Part shown: in pieces, positions 14,210 to 19,789 of the stretch | Layout of the letters: the number at the start of each line of letters is the position of its first letter | Position numbering within the stretch: position 1 is the first letter of the stretch | Assembly: GCA_964482395.1 (NCBI GenBank) | Contig: CAYZXK010000002.1 | Location: 1-19,789, forward strand | Source of the DNA: CAYZXK01 sp964482395 | GTDB lineage: Bacteria; Planctomycetota; Phycisphaerae; UBA1845; Fen-1342 | DNA: 19,789 nucleotides | Reading direction: 5' to 3' | Program-made: the position numbers and the translations under genes | The notes under the pieces: model-generated | What the model was told of the DNA's origin: nothing | Databases searched by the model: none | Seen by the model: the letters and a program-made list of their open reading frames with translations, nothing else

Positions 14210-15006
14210 TGAAGATTGCCGACGCCCAGATTGTCATCAAGTCGCCTCGCGAAATCGAGCTGATGCGGGCGGCTGGGCGGGTCGTGCATCGGGTGCTGGA
14301 CGAGCTGGAGGCAATGATCTGCCCCGGCGTGACCACTGCCGAGCTCGATTCCCGGGCGGCGGAACTGATAGCCGAGGCCGGCGGAACCGCCCTCTTCAAG
14401 GGTGTCCGCCAGCAGCAGGCCAAAATACCGTTCCCGGCCTGCATTTGCGCTTCGGTAAACGAACAGGTGGTACACGGAATACCCGATGACCGTCCCCTGA
14501 AGCCAGGGGAAATCGTGAGCGTAGACTGCGGGGTGCGACTGAAGGGCTACTGCGGCGACGCGGCCCGGACCTTCGCGGTCGGAACCCCGGCACCCAAGAT
14601 CCAGCGGCTGCTCGACGTGACCCGGGCCGCCCTGGAACTGGCCATTGAGGAAATCGCTCCCGGACGACGCTGGAGCCAAATCGCCCGCAAGATGCAGAAG
14701 TGGATCGAGCAGCACGGCTTCGGCGTGGTGCGGGAGTTCGTCGGACACGGAATCGGACAGCAGATGCACGAGGAACTCAAAGTCCCCAACTATTACGACC
14801 GCGGCCAGGGCTACGTGGATTTCGAACTCCGCGCCGGCATGACCCTGGCCATCGAGCCGATGGTGACTGCCGGTCGCCCCGAAGTGGTGCTGGCCGACCA
14901 GACCGGTTGGCCGGTAGTGACCAAGGATGGCTCGTGGGCCGCACATTTCGAGCACAGCGTCGCGGTCACCGAAGACGGGGCGGATGTGCTGACCGACGGA
15001 CGGTGA
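14206..15006 (+). CDS. map: Methionine aminopeptidase, type I
   Basis: Map removes the N-terminal methionine from nascent proteins. The 266-residue product has the pita-bread fold signatures and all the expected residues: His90 in VVHGIP, metal ligands Asp107 (VSVDCGV) and Asp118 (GYCGDAART), His181 (GHGIGQQMHE), Glu217 (IEPM) and Glu249 (HFEHS). No N-terminal zinc finger is present, so it is the simple type Ia form. ATG 14206 overlaps the adk stop. In many bacteria infA follows map; here only 24 nt separate map from rpmJ. Confidence 0.97.
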   Translation: MMKIADAQIVIKSPREIELMRAAGRVVHRVLDELEAMICPGVTTAELDSRAAELIAEAGGTALFKGVRQQQAKIPFPACICASVNEQVVHGIPDDRPLKPGEIVSVDCGVRLKGYCGDAARTFAVGTPAPKIQRLLDVTRAALELAIEEIAPGRRWSQIARKMQKWIEQHGFGVVREFVGHGIGQQMHEELKVPNYYDRGQGYVDFELRAGMTLAIEPMVTAGRPEVVLADQTGWPVVTKDGSWAAHFEHSVAVTEDGADVLTDGR

Positions 15007-15030
15007 GACGGTCGGGTCGGGAGGCGGAAC

Positions 15031-15144
15031 ATGAAAGTGCGTAGCAGTGTCAAACGGATCTGCGAGAACTGCAAGATCGTCAAGCGAAGGGGCGTGGTGC
15101 GGGTGATCTGCACCAATCCCCGTCACAAGCAACGTCAGGGCTAG
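15031..15144 (+). CDS. rpmJ: 50S ribosomal protein L36, zinc-binding form
   Basis: L36 is the smallest large-subunit protein and binds 23S rRNA. The 37-residue product matches the family across its length: MKVRSSVKRICENCKIVKRR, then VVRVICTNPRHKQRQG. The zinc ligands Cys11, Cys14, Cys27 and His32 are all present, so it is the zinc-containing form. ATG 15031 has GGGAGG at 15019-15024 as a good Shine-Dalgarno. It lies 24 nt after map and 21 nt before rpsM, the usual position next to S13. Confidence 0.97.
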   Translation: MKVRSSVKRICENCKIVKRRGVVRVICTNPRHKQRQG

Positions 15145-15165
15145 CCGGCCCCAGGCAGGACGCGT

Positions 15166-15555
15166 ATGCCACGTATCGCTGGTGTGGACATCCCGGCTCA
15201 AAAGCGGATCGATATCTCCCTGCGCTACATCTATGGCATCGGTCCCACCCGGGCCAGGGAGATTCTTAAGAAGGCCAATATCGATCCTTCCGTCCGGGCC
15301 AACAAACTGACCGAGGAGGAGGTGAGTCGGATCGCGGGCATCATCGAGAGCGACTACGTCGTCGAGGGTCAACTGCGGCGCCAGATCGCTCAGAACATCG
15401 CCCGCCTGAGGGACATCCGTTGCTACCGCGGAATCCGGCACATCCGCGGCCTGCCGGTCCGTGGCCAGCGCACTCGAACCAACGCCCGCACCCGCAAGGG
15501 TCCCAAGAAGACCGTGGCGGGCAAGAAGGGTATCAAGGAAATGCATCGCGGCTAG
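15166..15555 (+). CDS. rpsM: 30S ribosomal protein S13
   Basis: S13 is a small-subunit head protein that contacts the P-site tRNA and bridges to the large subunit. The 129-residue product shows MPRIAGVDIPAQKRIDISLR at the start, the helix-turn region YIYGIGPTRAREIL, then LRRQIAQNIARLRDIRCYRGIRH, and RGLPVRGQRTRTNARTRKG. The tail is basic and slightly longer than the 118-125 norm. ATG 15166 is preceded by a GCAGGA element. It opens the alpha cluster and is followed by rpsK after 21 nt. Confidence 0.98.
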   Translation: MPRIAGVDIPAQKRIDISLRYIYGIGPTRAREILKKANIDPSVRANKLTEEEVSRIAGIIESDYVVEGQLRRQIAQNIARLRDIRCYRGIRHIRGLPVRGQRTRTNARTRKGPKKTVAGKKGIKEMHRG

Positions 15556-15576
15556 TGCCGCTCGGGAGTTGCTTCA

Positions 15577-15984
15577 TTGGCTAAAACCGCAGGAACCAAA
15601 CGCCGCGTCCGGCGGAACGTGGCCAAGGCCATAGCCCATATCAAGGCTACGTTCAACAACACCATCGTTACTATCACCGACATGAACGGCGACACGCTGT
15701 GCTGGGCTTCGGCCGGGTCGGTGCCGGCCAGCGGCGGCGACAAGAAGTTCACCGGCGCCCGCAAGAGCACCCCCTTCGCCGCCCAGCGGGCCGCCCAGTA
15801 CGCGGCTCACGAGGCCAAGAAGCACGGGGTGGTCGAGGTGGAAGTCCGGGTCAAGGGGCCAGGGGCCGGGCGCGAGTCGGCGATCACCGCCCTGCAAGCC
15901 GCCGGCCTCCGCATCCAGTCTATCGAAGACGTCACGCCGCTGCCTCACAACGGGTGTCGGCCGCGCAAGCGGCGGAGGGTATAA
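15577..15984 (+). CDS. rpsK: 30S ribosomal protein S11 with a lineage-type insertion
   Basis: S11 lies on the small-subunit platform near the mRNA exit. The 135-residue product begins with a rare TTG start at 15577, supported by GGGAG at 15564-15568 and the family-like MAKTAGTKRRVRR. The core matches: TFNNTIVTITDMNGD (25-39), RKSTPFAAQRAA (62-73), VRVKGPGAGRESAI and the end DVTPLPHNGCRPRKRRRV. Between ASAG (44-47) and RKSTPF there are 14 residues where E. coli has 7. The common GFRG element there is replaced by GDKKFTG. Confidence 0.97.
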   Translation: MAKTAGTKRRVRRNVAKAIAHIKATFNNTIVTITDMNGDTLCWASAGSVPASGGDKKFTGARKSTPFAAQRAAQYAAHEAKKHGVVEVEVRVKGPGAGRESAITALQAAGLRIQSIEDVTPLPHNGCRPRKRRRV

Positions 15985-15986
15985 GC

Positions 15987-16628
15987 ATGGGGCGCTACCT
16001 CGGACCCACTACCCGACTGTCGCGACGGGAAGGCATCAAGCTGATGCTCAAGCCCATCCGCGACGAGACCGGCAAAAACCCGCTGGAGCGAAGTTACAAG
16101 AATTACCCGCCGGGCATGCACATGTACCGACGGGCCAAAAGCTCGGACTACGCGGTCCGGCTGCGAGAGAAGCAGAAAGTCAAGCGCCACTACGGAGTGC
16201 TGGAGCGCCAGTTCCGACGCTATTTTGAGCTGGCCACCCGCTCCCCGGGCAACACCGGGGAGGCCCTGCTCCAGATCCTGGAACGCCGCCTGGACAACGT
16301 GGTCTACAAGGCCCGGTTTGCCGCCGGTCGCCGGGGGGCCCGCCAGGCGGTCGTACATGGGCACATCCTGGTCAACGGCCGAAAGGTGGACCGGCCGGGG
16401 TACCTGGTGGAAGTCGGGGATAAGATCAGTGTTCACCCCCGGGAACGGTCACAGAAGTACGCCCGGGCCCAGATGGCCCTCTTGGAAGGTGTGTCCAATC
16501 CGCCGCCACAGGCCTGGCTCCAGGTCGACCCCACCAAGCTGGAGGCGACCGTGGTGGCTCTGCCGGGGCGCGACGACGTGTTGATCCCAGTGGAAGAACT
16601 ACTCATCGTCGAGTTCTGCTCGCGTTAG
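15987..16628 (+). CDS. rpsD: 30S ribosomal protein S4, zinc-free form
   Basis: S4 initiates small-subunit assembly and acts at the mRNA entry site; in E. coli it represses the alpha operon. The 213-residue product has the N-terminal GRYLGPTTRLSRREG. It lacks the cysteine cluster of zinc-binding S4 proteins. The central LLQILERRLDNVVYKARFA (about 94-112) and the S4 RNA-binding domain (ARQAVVHGHILVNGRKVDRPGY, split by normal spacing) are clear. ATG 15987 lies 2 nt after the rpsK stop, with GGAGGG at 15974-15979. A 60-nt gap precedes rpoA. Confidence 0.98.
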   Translation: MGRYLGPTTRLSRREGIKLMLKPIRDETGKNPLERSYKNYPPGMHMYRRAKSSDYAVRLREKQKVKRHYGVLERQFRRYFELATRSPGNTGEALLQILERRLDNVVYKARFAAGRRGARQAVVHGHILVNGRKVDRPGYLVEVGDKISVHPRERSQKYARAQMALLEGVSNPPPQAWLQVDPTKLEATVVALPGRDDVLIPVEELLIVEFCSR

Positions 16629-16688
16629 CGGGGCCGACGGACAGGCCGTGGAGCGCTTGACGGCGCGGTAGCGGGAGGCAAGTGCAAC

Positions 16689-17726
16689 ATGCGAATCAGG
16701 TGGCGTGGCCTGGAACTACCGACCCGTGTCGTGCGGGACGAGTCGATCAGCACTGATAGCTATGGTCGTTTCATCGTCGAACCCTTCGAGCGCGGCTTTG
16801 GCACCACGGTCGGAAACAGTCTGCGACGCATCCTGTTGTCCAGCCTGGAAGGCTCGGCCGTGACCCACGCCCGCATCGGCGGCGCCGATCACGAGTTCAC
16901 CTCCCTACCCGGCGTCCTGGAAGACGTCACCGACATCATCCTGAACATCAAGAGCCTGGTGGTGAACCTCGACTCCGACACGCCCAAGACCATGCGGGTC
17001 CAGCGAGCCCAGCGCGGGGAGGTCCGGGCCGGGGACTTCCAGTGCGACCCGGCAATAACCGTCCACAACCCCGAACTGCTGATCGCGACCCTCACCGACG
17101 ATGTACCGTTCTCGGCCGAACTCACGGTGAGCCGCGGCCGAGGCTACGTCCCGGCTTCCGAGCACAGCCCCGACCTGGAAGAGATCGGGCTCATCCCGGT
17201 CGACGCCCTGTTCTCGCCGGTCATCCGGGTGCGTTATCGGATCGAGGACACCCGCGTCGGCCAGAAAGTCAACTACGACCGGCTGATTCTGGAAATCTGG
17301 ACCAAGGGGACCACCAGGCCAGAGGACGCGCTGGTCGAGGCGGCCAAGATCTTCCGCAAACACCTCAACCCCTTCGTGCAGTACTACGACCTGGGCGAAC
17401 AGGTGGCACCCGCCCTCCAGCCCGAACCGGCCGGCTCTTCACAGGATGAACAACTGCGCCAGACCCTGGAGCGACCCGTCGCCACCCTGGAGCTGTCGGT
17501 CCGCACCAGCAATTGCCTGGACGCGGCCAAGATCAACACCATCGGCGAGCTGGTCCGGATGACCGAGCATGACCTGCTGGAACTGCGCGGTTTCGGGAAG
17601 ACGTGCCTGGCGGAAGTGAAGCAGAAACTGAGCGAACTGGGGCTCTCGCTCGCCGCCCCGGCTAAACCGCAGGCCCCGACCGACCCCGATCCCGCCCGGG
17701 CCGAGGTGACCGCCAATCTGGAGTAA
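16689..17726 (+). CDS. rpoA: DNA-directed RNA polymerase subunit alpha
   Basis: The alpha subunit dimerises to nucleate RNA polymerase and binds upstream promoter DNA and activators. The 345-residue product has an N-terminal domain (about 1-235) with the dimer motif FERGFGTTVGNSLRRILLSS (33-52). A linker of about 30 residues follows, then a C-terminal domain (about 265-322) with LELSVRTSNCLDAAKI and LRGFGKTCLAEVKQKL. A Pro/Ala-rich tail of about 23 residues ends the protein. ATG 16689 has GGGAGG at 16673-16678, 10 nt upstream. rplQ follows after 9 nt. Confidence 0.98.
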   Translation: MRIRWRGLELPTRVVRDESISTDSYGRFIVEPFERGFGTTVGNSLRRILLSSLEGSAVTHARIGGADHEFTSLPGVLEDVTDIILNIKSLVVNLDSDTPKTMRVQRAQRGEVRAGDFQCDPAITVHNPELLIATLTDDVPFSAELTVSRGRGYVPASEHSPDLEEIGLIPVDALFSPVIRVRYRIEDTRVGQKVNYDRLILEIWTKGTTRPEDALVEAAKIFRKHLNPFVQYYDLGEQVAPALQPEPAGSSQDEQLRQTLERPVATLELSVRTSNCLDAAKINTIGELVRMTEHDLLELRGFGKTCLAEVKQKLSELGLSLAAPAKPQAPTDPDPARAEVTANLE

Positions 17727-17735
17727 AAACCCCCC

Positions 17736-18431
17736 ATGCGACACCGCGTACACGGAAGAAAACTGAGCCGCACCGCCAGTCACCGCCTGGCGCTCCGCCG
17801 CAATTTGTGCCAGAGCCTCTTCGAGCATGGGGAGGTCCGCACCACGCTGGCCAAGGCCAAAGACGTCCGTCCTTTCGCTGAGCGGCTGGTCAGCCTGGCC
17901 ATCGACGGCAGCCTCGCCGCCCGACAGCGAGCCGAGGCTCTGCTACGGGATCGGGCTCTGATCCCCAAGGACAATCAGGAAGAATACGACCGGATGAGCG
18001 ATGCCAAGCGCAACCAGGTTATCCGGGCCCGCTCCGGCCGGCGTTATCGGGCCAGCACCACTCGCCCCGGCCTGAAGTTCACCGCGCAGGCCGTCCTCCA
18101 CAAGTTGTTTGCCCAGATCGGCCCCAGCCTCAAGAAACGGAACGAGCGGCTGCACTGCGCTGGAGGCTACACGCGGATCATCAAATTGGCCGATCGGCGG
18201 CTGGGCGACGGCGGCCCGCTGGCGATCCTCCAACTGGTCGGCGAGGACGATCCGCCGCGCCCGAAAAACAAGGATAAGACTGAGCGTAAGCGCCGCACCC
18301 GCCTGAAGTACGCGGTTTATGCCGGCAAGCCGCGCCCGCGGCCCGCCCGCCGGCCGGCCAAGCCATCGGCCAAGGCCGAAGCCGCACCGACGGAGGCGTC
18401 CGAAAAAAGCGAGCCGGAGAAAACCCCATAG
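17736..18431 (+). CDS. rplQ: 50S ribosomal protein L17 with insertion and basic tail
   Basis: L17 lies near the exit tunnel rim. The N-terminal signature is clear: MRHRVHGRKLSRTASHRLAL, then RTTLAKAKDVRPFAERLVSLA (about 35-55). The C-terminal signature is LFAQIGPSLKKRNERLHCAGGYTRI (about 124-148). Total length is 231, against about 120-130 in E. coli. An insertion of roughly 45 residues (about 71-116, rich in Arg, Asp and Lys) separates the halves. A Lys/Arg/Pro/Ala-rich tail runs from about 172 to the end. ATG 17736 has no good Shine-Dalgarno; coupling to rpoA, 9 nt upstream, is likely. Confidence 0.95.
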   Translation: MRHRVHGRKLSRTASHRLALRRNLCQSLFEHGEVRTTLAKAKDVRPFAERLVSLAIDGSLAARQRAEALLRDRALIPKDNQEEYDRMSDAKRNQVIRARSGRRYRASTTRPGLKFTAQAVLHKLFAQIGPSLKKRNERLHCAGGYTRIIKLADRRLGDGGPLAILQLVGEDDPPRPKNKDKTERKRRTRLKYAVYAGKPRPRPARRPAKPSAKAEAAPTEASEKSEPEKTP

Positions 18432-18438
18432 CGGCACC

Positions 18439-18858
18439 ATGAACGCCGGTCAGCCTTCCATTTTCGCCCGAATCGTAGCCGGGGAGATTCCCTGCCACCG
18501 GGTGTTTGAGAACCAGCACGTCCTGGCCTTCCTGGACGTCAACCCGCTGGCCGACGGGCACACCCTCTTGTTGCCCAAGCGGGCCGTCGAGCGGCTGGAG
18601 GCCCTCACGCCGGATGAAGCCGCCGAACTGGGCCGGGCCATGGTCCAGGTGGCCCGCAAGATTCTGGGTGCCACCGAAGCACCGGGGCTCAACATACTGC
18701 TCAATGACGGGCGAGTCACCGGCCAGGAGGTCCCCCATCTGCATTTTCACCTCATCCCTCGACGGGCCGGAGATGGATTGGGTTATCGTTGGCAGCCGTT
18801 GAAGCGCACCGCCCAGGAGCTTGCTGAGCTGGCCCAGCGCATCCGGGCCCAACCCTGA
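18439..18858 (+). CDS. HIT family (histidine triad) nucleotide-binding protein
   Basis: HIT proteins bind nucleotides and hydrolyse substrates such as AMP-lysine or dinucleoside polyphosphates; the precise substrate here is unknown. The 139-residue product has the family layout: SIFARIVAGEIPCHRVFE near the N terminus, FLDVNPLADGHTLLLPK (about 31-47), GLNILLNDG and the catalytic triad HLHFHLIP with His100, His102 and His104. It is most like the Hint branch. I chose ATG 18439 because it gives the family N terminus. It starts 7 nt after rplQ and may be co-transcribed, though it has no role in ribosome assembly that I know of. Confidence 0.93.
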   Translation: MNAGQPSIFARIVAGEIPCHRVFENQHVLAFLDVNPLADGHTLLLPKRAVERLEALTPDEAAELGRAMVQVARKILGATEAPGLNILLNDGRVTGQEVPHLHFHLIPRRAGDGLGYRWQPLKRTAQELAELAQRIRAQP

Positions 18859-18904
18859 TCCGAAACCGCACCGCCGATCGAAGGTCCGCTAACCAGGGCC
18901 GCGC

Positions 18905-18933
18905 TTTGCGGTCGCCGCTGAGCACCGTATAAT
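18905..18933 (+). promoter_or_regulatory. Promoter for tRNA-Ala, perfect -10 box
   Basis: TATAAT at 18928-18933 is a perfect -10 match. The -35 is weak: TTTGCG at 18905-18910 with 17-nt spacing, or TTGCGG at 18906-18911 with 16-nt spacing. Transcription would begin about 5 nt before the mature tRNA 5' end at 18945. A 6-bp inverted repeat at 18897-18913, enclosing GCTTT, overlaps the -35. Confidence 0.75.
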
Positions 18934-18944
18934 TCAGGGCTTAC

Positions 18945-19017
<73 letters not shown>

Positions 19018-19131
19018 GTGCCTTACGTTGGGCCCAGGCGGCCCGCCGCGACAATCAGCCCCGGGGCGAGCACAACCCGGAACGACTTGCCCCACGTGGC
19101 CGGTTGAAACGCTCTCGGAGGTCAAACTGCG

Positions 19132-19789
19132 ATGGCACGACGACCATTGACCGCACGGTTGCTCTTGATCGGTATCTGGCTGGCGTGCGTTGCTCAGGTC
19201 CAGTCGCAGCAGCCGGCAGGCGGGTTGGGCGCCAGGCCGCAGTCGGCTCCCAGCTCGCAACCCGCCGCCACCCAGCCGGCACCCGGGCTCCATCCCCGGC
19301 TGGAATTGAGCGCCACCGAGTTCGATTTTGGCGAGGTTTGGCAGGGAGCACCGGCCAAACGCGAGATTCAGGTCAAGAACGCGGGCGAGGCGGAGCTGAC
19401 CATTGGCGTGAAGAGTTCCTGCGGCTGCACCGTGGTCAGCAAGCCCAAATCGCCCCTGGCCCCGGGCGAGTCCAGCGAGTTCACGATCTCATACGATACG
19501 CGCCGGGCCGGTCCCACGCATAAAAAGGTGACCTTGACCACCAATGACCCGCGGCAACCCACCGTGGAAATCCCGGTCAAGGGGACGGTTAAGCAGGTTT
19601 TTGCGGCCACGCCCTCCGACCGGATCAACATCCAGAACCTGGAAACCGGCACCACCAGGAGCGAAACCATCCGGCTGGAGAACAAGGTCGGGCGTCCTCT
19701 GCGGCTCAAGCTCCGCACTGAGGAGGACTTCGGGCCGTTCGACGTGTCGCTCAAGGAGATTGAGCCGGGAATGCTGTATGAGTTGACGG
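19132..19789 (+). CDS. Secreted DUF1573-domain protein, partial (3' end outside window)
   Basis: An uninterrupted frame runs from ATG 19132 to the window end, 219 codons without a stop, with GGAGG at 19117-19121. The N terminus is a likely signal peptide (RRPLTARLLLIGIWLACVAQ; residues 3-22), then a Gln/Pro/Ala-rich linker to about 55. A DUF1573-type beta domain follows at about 58-153: EFDFGEVWQG, KNAGEAEL, SSCGCTVV (95-102), LAPGESSEFTISYDT and TTNDPRQP. A second related domain may begin near 158. Such proteins are exported, immunoglobulin-like and of unknown function; they are abundant in Planctomycetota. A lipoprotein is unlikely because WLAC is a poor lipobox. Confidence 0.88.
   Translation, partial: MARRPLTARLLLIGIWLACVAQVQSQQPAGGLGARPQSAPSSQPAATQPAPGLHPRLELSATEFDFGEVWQGAPAKREIQVKNAGEAELTIGVKSSCGCTVVSKPKSPLAPGESSEFTISYDTRRAGPTHKKVTLTTNDPRQPTVEIPVKGTVKQVFAATPSDRINIQNLETGTTRSETIRLENKVGRPLRLKLRTEEDFGPFDVSLKEIEPGMLYELT

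Noticed and set aside
14107..15546. Minus-strand ORF of 479 codons across map and rpsM
   Set aside because: It lies opposite the well-supported map, rpmJ and rpsM genes, has no family signature, and long antisense frames are expected in GC-rich coding DNA.
16651..16690. TTGACG at 16657-16662 as a promoter for rpoA
   Set aside because: No -10-like sequence is found 16-18 nt downstream.

Overview
The window is a dense, high-GC bacterial chromosome segment with all 33 recognised protein genes and one tRNA on the plus strand. It carries the S10, spc and alpha ribosomal-protein clusters fused into one uninterrupted block of about 16 kb. A cell-shape pair (mreB, cut by the left edge, and mreC) lies upstream. 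A HIT-family gene, a tRNA-Ala and a secreted DUF1573 protein (cut by the right edge) lie downstream. The style fits a Planctomycetota bacterium, perhaps near Phycisphaerae: long GC-rich r-protein extensions, a DUF1573 protein, and loss of rpmD and infA from their usual slots. This is an inference from protein style and gene content; there is no 16S gene here to settle it.

Layout. 1-726 is the mreB 3' part; 727-1094 is a non-coding spacer; 1095-1997 is mreC. 1998-2469 is a long spacer with a strong hairpin, a degenerate direct repeat and a sigma70-like promoter just before rpsJ. 2470-7912 is the S10 cluster: rpsJ, rplC, rplD, rplW, rplB, rpsS, rplV, rpsC, rplP, rpmC, rpsQ. 7909-15144 is the spc cluster: rplN, rplX, rplE, rpsN, rpsH, rplF, rplR, rpsE, rplO, secY, adk, map, rpmJ. 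15166-18431 is the alpha cluster: rpsM, rpsK, rpsD, rpoA, rplQ. Then come a HIT gene (18439-18858), tRNA-Ala(CGC) (18945-19017) with its own promoter, and the DUF1573 gene (19132 to the end).

The genes serve one purpose: building ribosomes (25 r-proteins), making the RNA polymerase alpha subunit, translocating proteins (SecY), trimming initiator methionine (Map) and balancing adenylate pools (Adk). Many neighbours overlap or sit within 15 nt (rpsQ/rplN, rplX/rplE, rpsE/rplO, secY/adk, adk/map), which suggests translational coupling. Larger gaps occur before rpsJ, between rpsJ and rplC (156 nt), between rplW and rplB (90 nt) and before rpoA (60 nt); the first three contain inverted repeats that could fold in the mRNA.

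No mobile element, CRISPR array, phage gene or defence system was found. The most interesting material is lineage-specific change in conserved machinery: an insertion in S11, a large insertion plus basic tail in L17, long tails on S5, altered residues in the L2 catalytic-type loop, missing rpmD and infA, and the structured spacer upstream of the operon.
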